From Loxodes magnus (taxonomy: Eukaryota > Ciliophora > Karyorelictea > Loxodida > Loxodidae): a stretch of 64,000 bases of DNA. A program made the translations under genes and the position numbers. The notes under the pieces are model-generated. The model saw only the letters and a list, made by a program, of their open reading frames with translations. It was not told the DNA's origin and did no database searches. Below are positions 38,852 through 53,600 of the stretch, in pieces. The DNA is taken from positions 248,001-312,000 of the forward strand of contig CAMPDV010000308.1 in assembly GCA_946699065.1 (NCBI GenBank). Reading direction: 5' to 3'. Position 1 is the first letter of the stretch, and every line of letters begins with the position of its first letter.

Positions 38852-39989
38852 CTGATAGGAAATAATCTATTTTTTTTGCTTTTTGTAATTATATATATGT
38901 CTTATCTATTTCTTCTTGTATTTTGATTTGATGGACTTTTTATCTTTGCATTTCTTCCAAATTCTATTCATTTTTTTTCGGTTAACAAATAATTTACCTT
39001 TAAATCTTAAATTCAAATCAAATTAAATCAAATCCAAGTATCTTTTTTTTTTACGCCTTTGAACTCGTCATCCAGATTTCTTCTACTCATTTTGACGTCA
39101 CATAAGAGAAATTTTTAAATAAGAAGCATTATTTTAATCCATTACTAATAGCAATAAATTTGAAATATCCTAATGGAATGATAAAAAGTAAATATATCCG
39201 GTATTTTAATTTCTATATATATCAAATTACAAAAATAAACTAAATACTTTAATGAAATGTATTTTAGTAATATATAATCTCTAATGAGAAACCAAAATAT
39301 AATTAGATAAAATAATTAAATTTAATGTTCTAAATACTAAAATACTAATAAAATAGTTTCTATATATTTTGGAAAATATCTTTAATTATAACTTTTAAAA
39401 TAGTTTCTGCTTTATTTTTATGAATGTTCTTCTTAATCTACGTTTAAATAAGTCTTAATCTTAATTTAGTATCTAACATTTAATTATCAAACTTATTAAA
39501 ATATAGTAGATTTTACATAAATAATATAATAGTTTATATAAAAAGAAATATCTATCAAATGATAAATTATGGAACCTCTTATTACAACTCACTCACTTTT
39601 TTAAATAAAGTAAATATTTTAAATTAAAGAACATTAAAGTGTGTTTGCTCAGTTTAGTATATAATCCCAATAATCAGTTCATTTATTAGATTATTTTTGG
39701 TTAAAGCCTAAGATATTATTCAAATTTATATTATAAACACTGTTAACGATTAGCTTATATTTCTAAATACACTTCATTAAAATCTCCAAATTTTACGAAT
39801 AAAGGAACATTTTCAATTGATTCTTTTATACTGATATTTTAAGAATTTCAGAACTTATTAATTGTTCATTCTTATATATCTTACAAAGCTTTTAGTTAAA
39901 TTTTTGCTATTCTTAATTATAATTTATTATAAATTATTATAAATTTTATCATATTAGTATACAAGCTTCTAAACAGCTATAATTTTGTT
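38852..39989. other. Unassigned AT-rich stretch between membrane-protein segments
   Basis: No convincing coding frame. Could be intergenic or part of one large gene joining the segments on each side. Confidence 0.3.
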
Positions 39990-42660
39990 TTCTTTAAATT
40001 TAATATCTTTTATAAAAGTAATATCCAATTTTTCTTTTTATAATATCGAAGACATAGGTGATGTACAGTGTCATCCCCAATCACTTATTTATATTTGTAA
40101 AGTTTTAAAATAGTAATAAAAAGCTTCTAATCACTTAAACTTTCTTATTTCTGCTTATTGAAATTTATCTAAAAAGTGTAGAGGATTTTTCTTTTCAATT
40201 TTTTTACACTAACCGTACTAAATTTTACTAAAAATATTTCCTACAATTTCTCAAATTTATATCCATATGAATATCAAAAATGAAGACAAATCACGAAGTT
40301 AAAGAAAAAAACCTTTAATACAGCTAAGTATTTAATTGACTATTTTTGACCAAATTATTAATCTAACTCTCTTAACTATCTTAAACCTATCAATTTAAAT
40401 ATCTTTAGTTTTTCGATTGGCTTGCTTCATCTACTGATATATTATTATATTAAATTTCTAATTAATAGCTCTTATATTTTTATATCTGTAAGTTAAGACA
40501 ACAAATGCTAAAAAGACTCCTCTTTAAGTATTTTCTTACTACATAGTTTTACAATTAATGAGTATTAATTCCCATTCCTTGATTTTTAGCCTGTAACACT
40601 TAGCTACCTTTATAACTTATTTACAGCAGATTGGTTATATTATTTTAAGAACCTTAAAAATCTATTTAAAATTAAATTTAGTTAAAAATATATTTAAACT
40701 AAAGTTCTTTTGAAAGCCTTTTCATTCCAGATGTAAATTAGCACTATAAAATAATAGAAAATTAGCTTAAAACTGCTAAAGAATAATAGTAAAGTGAATC
40801 AAAGCAAAGATGTTTATTTACTCAAAGCTGGATAGATTTTCAACGCTAAATTTTTGAGCAAAGGAATTCAGAATAGATTCAAAGAACTAAATATATACTA
40901 GGGATAAGATTTGTGATTAAAGCTTTAAAAAAGCAATGAAGGTTTAGATGCTAATTATAGAGTAAATAAATAAGATATAATTAAAGATTTTAAGATAAAC
41001 AGTCGAGCAATGTATAATATACTGTAAATCAGGAAATTATATAGCTAACTTATAAAGTATAAATATAAGGGAGTAAAAAAGAAAAGGGAACTTAAAAAAG
41101 ATTAGGATATCAGCTATTGTTTATAAAAATTGCTTTACGACATAGTTGAGTATTTAATTAATTGCTATTCAATTAGATATAACAAATCATGCGATAAAAG
41201 AATATACATTTATCTTTTCTTACAAAATTGTAATCATCTACTAGTAGTAAACTATAGACAGCACTTTGAATAACCTTTAAACCTTATAATTTACTGATAG
41301 TTATTACATAGCTATATCTCATTAATTTCATCTTTTATATCCTGATTTATTAAATAATCAAGCAGATTTTTGTATCTTTTCTTATAAATCTTTAATAAAA
41401 TACTCATATTTATTTAATTATATAATGCATTTATTTCTATAGAACCAAATTACTTAAAATAGTTAATTATTATTATAAATACTATGTTTATTTATAGATC
41501 GTTTATTACTTTATAGTTCAAAATAAGAACATTTTTTTACTTTTTGTTATAGTTATTTAGATAAACAGTAACTTATATCTCATTAATATAAAACATGTAT
41601 TATAGATTATTTTATACTTTTAGTAAAAGAATTTGGATAGTTAAGCTTCTAATTTATCAATGAGAATGATTATATTTCTGATTGCTTAAATAATTCTTCA
41701 ATTTTAGAAATTTAATATTTAAGTATATGGGACTAATATAGGACTTTATACCTTTACAATAGCTTACTTTTTGGGTTTTTATTAAATTAGCCGATTATTA
41801 CTTCTTATGAAATAGACGATACATAGATTTCATATCTTATGTACAACTCTAAGCTTAACTATAGCAACTTTCCCTTTTTACTAAAAATGTTAAGATAGTT
41901 TCGAAAGCAATATCCAATAAAGTGACTAAATAAATTATACGAAAACATTAGCGACAGGAATCTCTTATGTCATACAATATAATTGTTCTTTAAGATAATC
42001 GTAGCCTTGAATATAAGTATTAAGAACGAAAGAAATAACAAAAGCAATTTTAGATTGCTTGGGTTCTTAAGGAATTATGAAATACTGAAATAATTTTAAG
42101 AAATAAATAGAATAATAATAAAATCCAAGTATTGAGGAACGTAAAAAGCTATTAAATATTAAGCGGTTGATTGTGATTTGATTATTTAGCACATAAGAAA
42201 GGAAATAAGTCTTAACTTTTAATTGTATCTTCCAGTTAAAAGGAGACACTTATTTAAGATAATAAATTACCGATAGACAAGAGAATGGAGAATATTTGTT
42301 ACTTTGCCTGGAGAAAATTCAAAATTTTAGTAATGTTCAAGACTTTTCTGGGAACTTCATGTTTGGAATCAAAATGACGATAAAATTGCATAAATCGGAA
42401 AAGCAATTAATACTATGAAAAATAATATTAATTTATCCTAATAATTCTCTAGCTTTGTCTATATATTAACTGTAATTATAAAATATGCTACTTATTTTTT
42501 ATTTATTTACTCATTATCTAAAAAAGATTTATTATTAAAAAGATAAATTTTGTTTTTATCTAAAATAAAATATAATTACCTCAATTTTGTAGCATATATT
42601 AAGAATATATAAATTTAGTAATATTTATTATCAGAACATTTTAAAATAGCAACCTGCTGA
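39990..42660 (+). CDS. Large unrecognised protein with hydrophobic segments
   Basis: Protein-like in successive frames: YNIEDIGDVQCHPQSLIY near 40.05 kb, then after a one-base change NIFSFSIGLLHLLIYYYI, TADWLYYFKNLKNLF, DVYLLKAGQIFNAKFLSKG and QNCNHLLVVNYRQHFEQP to 41774. A last frame follows: ISYLMYNSKLNYSNFPFLLK, FRLLGFLRNYEILKQF, REWRIFVTLPGENSKF and LFWELHVWNQNDDKIAQIGK, with an in-frame TGA at 42658. The step at 41774 fits a 16-nt GT-AG intron (41775-41790). Start not determined. The 3' end may be earlier, because sequence after ~42430 is low complexity. Function unknown. Confidence 0.5.
41775..41790 (+). other. Candidate 16-nt intron
   Basis: GTTTTTATTAAATTAG begins at a codon boundary, and removing it joins two protein-like frames (TFW to PIITSYEIDD). 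Introns of 15-16 nt are known in heterotrich ciliates. A single extra base nearby would give the same frame change. Confidence 0.35.
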
Positions 42661-43475
42661 AAATATATCGACTTGAAAAATCTAAAATTTAAGGTAAAAA
42701 ACTTAAAAATTTTAATTCATACAATAAGTCATAAAATTCATAATAGGGATATTCACAAAAAACTTTAAGCATAAATTACAAAAATTTAAGTTAAATAACT
42801 GTTCCTATTACATCCAACTACTTATATCATATTGTTTATTTGAATCTAAAGTTATAAAATTAAATTTATAAAAATAACTTAAATAAATTTTTGGATTATT
42901 TAAGTAAATTTTTCTATTGAATATTATAAATTGCTTAATGAAAAAATAAGCGTATCTGATAAATTGTCTTGAATATTAGTCATCATAAAATTAAAGACAT
43001 TTTTTAGGTTTAGATTTAATGCCAATTTTTCAAAAAAAGTAGCAATATTTATAAAAATATTTAAAAAAGTAATTATTTTTAAAGAATGACTAAAAATAAA
43101 CATTTAACTAAAGATAGCAAATGATATACATGGTTATCAAATTTAGCTTATGTCATTTGTATAAATAAATGTTAATAGTTATTAAAGAGACTTTTTACTT
43201 TTAATGATTAAGCTAGTTTACTCTCCATAACGCTATGTAATTATATTTAGAAATAAACTTTACTCTCAATATTAATTAATATGAAGTAAAGTAATTAAGC
43301 TTAAATATTAATTCATTATTTAGTTAAATATTAGAATATAAGAATTAGATATTTAGAAGCATTTGCTTAGTAATTATACCTAATTTAGGAAGCTAAATTG
43401 AATAATTAATATTACATTTAAAAATAAATATCAAGTAAATTAAATCGAAAGTAAAGAATATATCTAAGTGGTAAA
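42661..43475. other. AT-rich intergenic
   Basis: No coding pattern recognised; separates the two large plus-strand genes. Confidence 0.45.
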
Positions 43476-46400
43476 ATGGGAGATATTCTTTATAAAATAA
43501 ATAATTAAATTCTTTAGCGTTTCTTGCTTATTCCGTAAATAAATTTTCATCTATTTTATATAGAAGAGAGTTATTTTAATAACAAATTTGATATCTTGAT
43601 TTCGATTTTTATAAAAATATTTTGTTTTATAGTATTTCTTCATTATTTTCCTTCTACAGCTCTGTTTACAGACTTTCCCTTGAAATTAAATATTTTCTTC
43701 TATTTTCCTTTTCTTTTCCTTAAGTTTCATTAATTTCATATATTTTTTGCTTACATCCTAACAGGCTATATTTAATATCTTAAGTGTTTATATCAATTAA
43801 TATCATCGTATTACTTACAATAATCTTATTTTCTAAACTAAAATAGATTTTCATTCTCAGCCTGGAATCTTTATTTCTATTCTTATAGTGTCTAGGTTTC
43901 ATCATCAAGCTCTCAAATCTCATTCTTTTTCGAATTTTTCAATTCTTTTCTCGAAAAGATTTATTAATGAACATGTAGCAATGCTATTATTTTAAAAATG
44001 ATTCTGCTATACCTTTTGAATATTATCTCTTTAGACTATTACTAGTTTAATTACACAGAGAGAAGTCAATTTTATAATGGCTTAAAGTTTATCTTATCAT
44101 TCTTTATCTACTTCTATTTTTTATTTTAACTCTAACTACCTAGTAATCTTCTTTGAGAAAAAGTTTATTCTTACATTGTTATAATAAGAACATAAGTATG
44201 CTAAATTTAATAAGAAAGAATGATTGTCAATTTATCAATAGAATGTACTAATTAAGCATTAATAATAGAATTAATTCAAGTTAAGGTAGTAACTTTAAGA
44301 GTAAAAAGATGAATATCAAAGGATATTTTAAATCATTTATTAGGTTTTTATATTTAAGCTTTGAAATGCTATTATCACTAAAGGAATCTCTAAATATAAT
44401 TTAATTAATTTAATAATACTATGGAGCATACTTGAACATTATCCAATGAAATAAGGTTACTAACATTGACTTAAATATAAAATGTTAAGCAATGGATGAT
44501 ATTTTTTTTTCGAGAATGACGGAGTGTAAAGCATACATCTTTGGATACGCTAAGATTCAAAAAGAACTTAAAAATATATATAATGGATATTTTGATTTCT
44601 AATAGACAAATCTCTTATATTTTTTCATTGTATTCTTTTTAATGAAGATCTTCAAGTTAAAGTACTTGATAAATACATTTACTTCTTGTAAGAAACTTTA
44701 AGTTTAGCAAATCCAAACTTAATTGCTCTTTTTTATATTTTAGTAGCTTAGAAGGAAAAGCATGATATACTTATACTTAAGGAAGATTCTCTTTTAAAGA
44801 GTAATAGTATATTGCTTAGTATAATTGAAATAAATAGATATCCAGGCATTAAGAGACTAATCTATTTCCTTCATAATAAAATAGAGGTTATTACTCTTAG
44901 ATATACTTTGAAGATTCATAATAAAAATAAGGCTTATTACTAAAAAGGCATGTCTTACGTATTCTTTATGCCATCTTTTAACAAGAGTATTTGCAATACA
45001 GTCTAATTTTCCATTATTACCTTATTCTGTAGATTAAGGTACATCGTCCATTTTTTGGTTATATAATAAAATATATGAAATGTATTCAAAATTTTTTAAA
45101 TAAAAAGGTAAATAACTATTTCTTAAACTTTAAAAGTTAAGCACGAGAAAGAGATAATTTTTCTCATAAATAATAGAATGTAAAACGGACTAAGAAATAT
45201 TAAGATTACGCAAGAACAATCTTAAACTATACACTAATCTTATTAATTTATATTATGGATACTCCGGTTGCTAAAAGACCAATTTCTTTTGTTTCTTCAT
45301 TATATCCTCCTTATTTTAATAGCATCTAAAAATATACAACTCTTATCTTGCTCTTCAAATAAACAAATTTTAAATTAGCAGCATCAAATTTAAAAGTTCT
45401 AATAATATCTTAAGATAATTTATTAACTGAGTAGAAAAATGTTTATCTATTTTTGCTTCAAGAATGTTCTATTTTAATGAGCAATTACATTTTTTATAAA
45501 AAAAGAGATATAAAAAGGTATTCATATTCCTAATACCATGCTATAGCTTCTACATTTTTAATATGTTCAGATTTACATTCTAGATTTATTTAAAAAGTTG
45601 GTCATTTGTAAAAAAAGATAAAAATTTCATTTAACATAGTTTTCCTATGGAAGCAAGCACCAGATGTAACTATTTATATGTTAACCTAAAGGCAAGCGTT
45701 ATTTACTCTTTTGAAACTTAATACTGGAATATTCTTTTTTGCACTTATTAAAGCGTTCTATGAACTGCCAATGCATTTATTTAAGTTCTCTATATTATTT
45801 ATAAATATACTTATACTTATATATTTTCCTTAAAACCATCTTTCTTTATCAGTACATATCAATTCCGAATCTTTTTATCCATTAGAAATTATCGCTAATA
45901 TTTCCTTTAACACTTCTTTATTCCATCTTTTTATAAGATTAAAAATCCTTTATAACTAACTTCAGAGAATGTTTTTTCCGCAGTATATATTGTCCTCTTT
46001 TATTAACACTTTTATATTTTTAAGTAATGTTTACTTAGTAAGATTATATATATTAGACATTGGGTACCATTATTCTCTGCCGCTACTTTATCTTTCGTAT
46101 TTGTAGCCATTTAATTCCCTAAGACAGCACGATTCTATGTCCGGAGCATTAGTCCATCACATTTAAAGATAATTAAAGAAGTTATTTTTTCTTAATTCCC
46201 TTAACTAAATAAAGTGCATATTTGCTTGCTGATCTCATTTACCTTTTTAATCATACATGCCAAGAATAATAAAATGTGATAATTAGATAATTTTTTATCT
46301 TAACTGTAAAGAATTACAGCAATCTAGAGCAATTTTGTACAATTAAAGATCCAACTTTGAAAGTCTTTGCTTTAGTAGTTTACATATTTTGGCTATTAAA

Positions 46401-47400
46401 ACGCATCTAAAAATAGCTAGTATAGTATCACTGAGTTTAGCTACTAGAACAAAAACCTTCTTCTAATAAAGTATCTGCTTAGAAAAGATAGAAGGATAAA
46501 ACTATTAAAAGGTAGTTGAGTTAGTATTATACAATATAGATTAAATACAAAAAGGAAAAAGTTATGAATTCAATTTCAGTACAGTTTTACTATCTAGCTA
46601 CTAAACTTGTAAGTTTTATATACTAAATCTACTTCCAAAGTTACATTTTTTAACTAGAGTAGTAAAATGTTAAACATACAATTTTAAAGCTTTTCTGTAT
46701 CTTAATTTAGTTAAGTCTAGCCAGTTTACTATCAGTTTTATTTCATTCTTTCGTCAAGATTGTTAATGTAATTTTTGTTTTTGAATCTCTAACTTTTAAA
46801 TTAGTTTGAAAGCTAAAATCTTTCTTAATAGATATTTTTTGATATCTTTTAGGTTTAAATTAGCGTCATAATTATATAAAAGAGATAAATCAACTTGAAT
46901 TTTAAATATATCTTAAGTAAATTTAATAGTTCCAAAAGCTAAAGAAAGCAGACAATTGACAACTATTACTAGCAAAAGGAGGGTCAAAGCAAATTTTTTA
47001 CATACTGATTTATATGAATATTAACTATAGACTATTTGCTTATTGTAGAATTATAAAGGACACTAGAAAGCTAAAAAAAATTCTTAGAATAGAGTTTTAA
47101 TAGCTAAAGTGATTTATGGATCTACTTGAGATTAGAATACTAGAGTTCAAATAAAAATGAAGATCTGTTTGAAAAATATAATTAGACTTGAATGCCTATT
47201 GATAGTTGAATTGGAAAGAAGATTAAGAAGGATTAAGATTTAAATTACCAGACTTAATAAAAAAGCTTAGCTTAGTATATAGCGCTATTATACATGCTAA
47301 GATTTAAAATTCTTAGGTATTAATTTATTAATCAACTGATTTAAAAGTTTTAAAGATGATTTTATATACTCTAGTCTATTATATTAACTATCTTTAATGA
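43476..47400 (+). CDS. Large multipass membrane protein, unrecognised family
   Basis: ATG at 43476 (MGDILYKINNQILQRFLLIP) opens a frame with a single TGA in about 380 codons, a strong coding sign here. The N-terminal ~230 residues are several hydrophobic helices (VFISINIIVLLTIILF, FLQCLGFIIKLSNLILF) and a conserved-looking RIFQFFSRKDLLMN. A soluble helical region follows (DDIFFSRMTECKAYIFGYAK, DKYIYFLQETLSLANPNL). A one-base frame change lies at a T run near 44636-44640. After it the frame runs to TGA at 47398, including LITKQ-type soluble parts (PEHQSITFKDNQRSYFF) and further helices. The size and layout resemble giant ciliate membrane proteins, but I cannot place it in a family. It converges with the MORN gene, 238 bp apart. 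Confidence 0.55.
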
Positions 47401-47638
47401 GGTATTAGTTTGATAAAATCCATTATTTATTTTTAAATGAAATAAAATAGAAATATTACTATTTTATTAAGAAGCTAATTTTAAATATATCGAATACCTA
47501 GATTTACTAAATTTATGTATAGTAAAGATTAAATGGAAGATTTATATGATAATATAGGGAAAATGATTATGAATAGATAATTATTATAACCATATTAATC
47601 GTTTTATTAATCAAATCTTAATATAAAAGTTAAAAGTT
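47401..47638. other. Convergent intergenic spacer
   Basis: Between the stops of the plus-strand membrane gene and the minus-strand MORN gene. It must hold both 3' UTRs. No stem-loop terminator expected or seen. Confidence 0.4.
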
Positions 47639-50600
47639 TCATCTCTAGAAATAATTTATATTTCCTATATATCCATCAAATTCTTTTGGCTTTCCTATCT
47701 CTTCATCTCCTATCTTAATCTTTATTTTTTTGAATCTTTATTTTAATTCTTATAACTAAGATTTTAAAATTTAACTAAAAGCGCCAAACTATAACTTTCT
47801 CAAATTCTTAAAAATAGGATAAGGGAATTTAAATGATTCTCAAAGTGGTGAGTCCTATCTTATTAATTAGTTAGTTGTATATAACTCTAATTTCTCTAGA
47901 TAATGACAGTTTTAAATAACTAAAGCAATAATACTATCCATTAACTCTATATCATAAAGCTTTAAATTTCTAAGTGTTTTAATTTGTATTATTTCTCTAA
48001 TATGATCTTCATTAAATTCAAAATCACTTCCTAAACTAAAAGATTTTAAATTTTAACTATTTTTTCTGATAGTTTTAATAGTTTTATGACTTAAGTCTTA
48101 AATATGAGAAAGTTCTATTAAGCTAAGCTTCTTGCATTTTTTGAAAATAATTCATAAAGTATCATCTGATAATAAAGGTAAATTTTGCAAACTTAGCTGG
48201 TTCAGTTATTAACATAAATCACCTATTTGCCAAATAGAAGCATTTCCAATTAGTTCTAAATTCCTTAATTATAAGCATTGCAACTAAGGCGTTTTTTATA
48301 ATAGTAATAGTAAGGTATCATCATTAAAATACTAGCAATTACTAATATTTACTTACAAGAGTTAAACAAAATTCTATTGTAGAAAGTCAGTAAACGACTA
48401 TACTTAGAAATTTCCACTTAAGTTTAGCTATTATAAATGATATCCTCTAATCTTATTTAAAATAGAATCATCTCTATCCTTTATTTAAAGATCGAATTTT
48501 ATAAGATTAGGGCATTATTTAATAGTTTTAGAGGAAATTTAATTTTAATTAATTTCTATTTCCTATATTGATTTTCCATTAGATCTTAGAAATTTCATGA
48601 TATATTTGTTTTCTATGGATTAACTTTTTAGTTTTAAAACTTTTAAATTTATCTTTTTACAAAAATTTGATAAAAAACTGCCTGTAAATGATTTAATATT
48701 TTAATCATTTTAATAATGCTCTATTTCAAGAGTGTCTAAAACGGAACAGCTTTAAAGGAATTATAAGTCATCATCATTTCATAAGCCTCTTAGAACTATC
48801 TTTTTAAGATTACTTAGAGGAAATTAGTCATATATAATAAAATACTTATCATAAGTATATAAATAAAACTCATTAAATGCATAATGTGATTAGTTCAAAT
48901 ACTATTTTATTAAAATAGATAAGCAGAGCTACTATTAAATTTAGTTCAGTACATTTTAAGAAAATGATTTGGCTTTAATAAAGAGACTTTGCACGTTGGA
49001 GTATACTATTTGTAAAAAAAGTCACTTTAATTTGGAAATTAAATGATTCTTCTCAAAAAATTCAAATTTAATTGTTATTTAATCATAGAAAAAAGTGGAA
49101 TATCTAAAAACCTTACTAGTTTTCCTAAGAGAAGAAATATCTTGTTAATTTAAAAATTTTCCAATATTTTAATATTCATAGCTTCTAATTTTCTAAATAA
49201 ATCAGATTTTAGAATATTATACTTGTGCTTATTAAGGACTTTGAAAAGAAAATTTTTAGCCTTTAATACTCGGTTCATAAATCAAATTATCTAAATAATA
49301 AACTCCTAAAATCTATTAAATTTATGATCTTCTAAAAATAGATTAAAATTAAATACCTGAACTTATTTTTATAAATCCACTTCCTTAAAGCATATCATTT
49401 TTCCATTCACCATCTAAAATTTCAAGTTTATAATAGTAAAGTATTCCATTTCCTTATCTTTAACCATTCTCAAAATAACCTTCATAAATGTCTCCGTTTT
49501 CATATTTAAAAACTCCATTTCCGTTTCAAGGTTCATTTCACTTTCATTCGCCTTCTCAAATATTCCCATTTTTATATTTTAGTTTTCCTTATCCTTATCT
49601 TTAACCATTTAACATTTAACCTATATAAATGTCTCCGTTTTCATATTCAAAAACTCCATTTCTGTTTCTAGGTTCATTTCACTTTCATTCGCCTTCTCAA
49701 ATATCCCCATTTTTATTTATTAGTTTTCCTTATCCTTATCTTTAACCATTCTCAAAATAACCTTCATAAATGTCTCCGTTTTCATATTTAAAAACTCCAT
49801 TTCCGTTTCAAGGTTCATTTCTTTATCATTCGCCTTTTCAAATATCCCCATTTTTATATTTTAGTAATCCTTATCCTTATCTTAAACCATTTAACATTTA
49901 ACCATAATAAATGTCTCCGTTTTCATATTCAAAAACTCCATTTCTGTTTCTAGGTTCATTTCACCTTCATTCGCCTTCTCAAATATCCCCATTTTTATTT
50001 ATTAGTTTTCCTTATCCTTATCTTTAACCATTTTCAATATGAACTTCATAAATGTCTCCGTTTTCATCTTCAAAAACTCCATTTCCGTTTCAAGGTTCAT
50101 TTCACTTTCATTCGCCTTCTCAAATATTCCCATTTTTATATTTTAGTTTTCCTTATCCTTATCTTTAACCATTTTCAAAATAACCATAATAAATTTCTCC
50201 GTTTTCATTTTCAAAAACTCCATTTCCGTTTCAAGGTTCATTTCACTCTCATTCGCCTTCTCAAATATTCCCATTTTTATATTTTAGTAATCCTTATCCT
50301 TATCTTAAACCATTTAACATTTAACCATAATAAATGTCTCCGTTTTCATATTCAAAAACTCCATTTCTGTTTCAAGGTTCATTTCACTTTCATTCGCCTT
50401 CTCAAATATCCCCATTTTTATTTATTAGTTTTCCTTATCCTTATCTTTAACCATTTTCAATATGAACTTCATAAATGTCTCCGTTTTCATCTTCAAAAAC
50501 TCCATTTCCGTTTCAAGGTTCATTTCTTTATCATTCGCCTTCTCAAATATTCCCATTTTTATGTTTTAGTTTTCCTTATCCTTATCTTTAACCATTTTCA

Positions 50601-53600
50601 AAATAACCATAATAAATTTCTCCGTTTTCATATTCAAAAACTCCATTTCCGTTTCAAGGTTCATTTCTTTATCATTCGCCTTCTCAAATATTCCCATTTT
50701 TATATTTTAGTAATCCTTATCCTTATCTTAAACCATTTAACATTTAACCATAATAAATGTCTCCGTTTTCATCTTCAAAAACTCCATTTCCGTTTCAAGG
50801 TTCATTTCACTCTCATTCGCCTTCTCAAATATTCCCATTTTTATATTTTAGTAATCCTTATCCTTATCTTAAACCATTTAACATTTAACCATAATAAATG
50901 TCTCCGTTTTCATCTTCAAAAACTCCATTTCCGTTTCTAGGTTCATTTCTCTATCATTCGCCTTCTCAAATATTCCCATTTTTATATTTTAGTTTTCCTT
51001 ATCCTTATCTTTAAGCATTTTACATCTAACCTATATAAATGTCTCCGTTTTCATATTCAAAAACTCCATTTCCGTTTCAAGGTTCATTTCTTTATCATTC
51101 GCCTTTTCAAATATCCCCATTTTTATATTTTAGTTTTCCTTATCCTTCTCTTTAACCATTTAACATTTAACCTATATAAATGTCTCCGTTTTCATATTCA
51201 AAAACTCCATTTCTGTTTCTAGGTTCATTTCACTTTCATTCGCCTTCTCAAATATCCCCATTTTTATATTTTAGTAATCCTTATCCTTATCTTTAAAAAT
51301 TTACAATATAACCTTCATAAATGTCTCCGTTTTTATATTCATAAACTCCATTTCCGTTTCAAGGTTCATTTCTTTATCATTAGCCTTCTCAAATATTCCC
51401 ATTTTTATATTTTAGTAATCCTTATCCTTATCTTTAAAAATTTTACATCTAACCTATATAAATGTCTCCGTTTTTATATTCAAAAACTCCATTTCCGTTT
51501 CTAGGTTCATTTCACTTTCATTCGCCTTCTCAAATATTCCCATTTTTATATTTTAGTTTTCCTTATCCTTATCTTTAAGCATTTTAAATATAACCTTTAT
51601 AAATGTCTCCGTTTTTATATTCAAAAACTCCATTTCCGTTTCAAGGTTCATTTCTTTATCATTCGCCTTTTCAAATATCCCCATTTTTATATTTTAGTTT
51701 TCCTTATCCTTCTCTTTAACCATTTACAAAATAACCATAATAAATGTCTCCGTTTTCATATTCAAAAACTCCATTTCCGTTTCAAGGTTCATTTCTTTAT
51801 CATTCGCCTTCTCAAATATTCCCATTTTTATATTTTAGTTTTCCTTATCCTTATCTTTAAGCATTTTACATCTAACCTTTATAAATGTCTCCGTTTTTAT
51901 ATTCAAAAACTCCATTTCCGTTTCAAGGTTCATTTCTTTATCATTCGCCTTCTCAAATATTCCCATTTTTATATTTTAGTTTTCCTTATCCTTATCTTTA
52001 AGCATTTTACATCTAACCTTTATAAATGTCTCCGTTTTCATATTCAAAAACTCCATTTCCGTTTCAAGGTTCATTTCACTTTCATTTGCCTTCTCAAATA
52101 TTCCCATTTTTATATTTTAGTAATCCTTATCCTTATCTTTAACCATTTTACATCTAACCTTTATAAATGTCTCCGTTTTCATATTTAAAAACTCCATTTC
52201 CGTTTCAAGGTTCATTTCACTTTCATTCGCCTTCTCAAATATTCCCATTTTTATATTTTAGTTTTCCTTATCCTTATCTTTAACCATTTAACATTTAACC
52301 TATATAAATGTCTCCGTTTTTATATTCAAAAACTCCATTTCTGTTTCTCGGTTCATTTCACTTTCATTCGCCTTCTCAAATATCCCCATTTTTATATTTT
52401 AGTTTTCCTTATCCTTATCTTTAACCATTTAACATTTAACCTTTATAAATGTCTCCGTTTTCATATTTAAAAACTCCATTTCCGTTTCAAGGTTCATTTC
52501 TTTATCATTCGCCTTCTCAAATATTCCCATTTTTATATTTTAGTTTTCCTTATCCTTCTCTTTAAAAATTTACAATATAACCTTCATAAATGTCTCCGTT
52601 TTCATATTTAAAAACTCCATTTCCGTTTCAAGGTTCATTTCTCTATCATTCGCCTTCTCAAATATTCCCATTTTTATATTTTAGTTTTCCTTATCCTTCT
52701 CTTTAAAAATTTACAAAATAACCATAATAAATGTCTCCGTTTTCATATTCAAAAACTCCATTTCCGTTTCAAGGTTCATTTCTTTATCATTCGCCTTCTC
52801 AAATATTCCCATTTTTATATTTTAGTTTTCCTTATCCTTATCTTTAAGCATTTTACATCTAACCTTTATAAATGTCTCCGTTTTTATATTCAAAAACTCC
52901 ATTTCCGTTTCAAGGTTCATTTCTTTATCATTCGCCTTCTCAAATATTCCCATTTTTATATTTTAGTTTTCCTTATCCTTATCTTTAAGCATTTTACATC
53001 TAACCTTTATAAATGTCTCCGTTTTCATCTTCAAAAACTCCATTTCCGTTTTAAGGTTCATTTCACTCTCATTCGCCTTCTCAAATATTCCCATTTTTAT
53101 ATTTTAGTTTTCCTTATCCTTATCTTAAACCATTTAACATTCAACCTTCATAAATGTCTCCGTTTTTATATTCAAAAACTCCATTTCCGTTTCAAGGTTC
53201 ATTTCTTTATCATTCGCCTTCTCAAATATTCCCATTTTTATATTTTAGTTTTCCTTATCCTTATCTTAAACCATTTAACATTCAACCTTCATAAATGTCT
53301 CCGTTTTTATATTCAAAAACTCCATTTCCGTTTCAAGGTTCATTTCTCTATCATTAGCCTTCTCAAATATTCCCATTTTTATATTTTAGTTTTCCTTATC
53401 CTTATCTTAAACCATTTAACATTCAACCTTCATAAATGTCTCCGTTTTTATATTCAAAAACTCCATTTCCGTTTCAAGGTTCATTTCTTTATCATTCGCC
53501 TTCTCAAATATTCCCATTTTTATATTTTAGTTTTCCTTATCCTTATCTTTAAGCATTTTACATCTAACCTTTATAAATGTCTCCGTTTTTATATTCAAAA

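Noticed and set aside
43476-47400. Tiny-macrocysts (PAS-linked) membrane protein
   Set aside because: General layout is suggestive, but no convincing PAS core or conserved motif could be pointed to.
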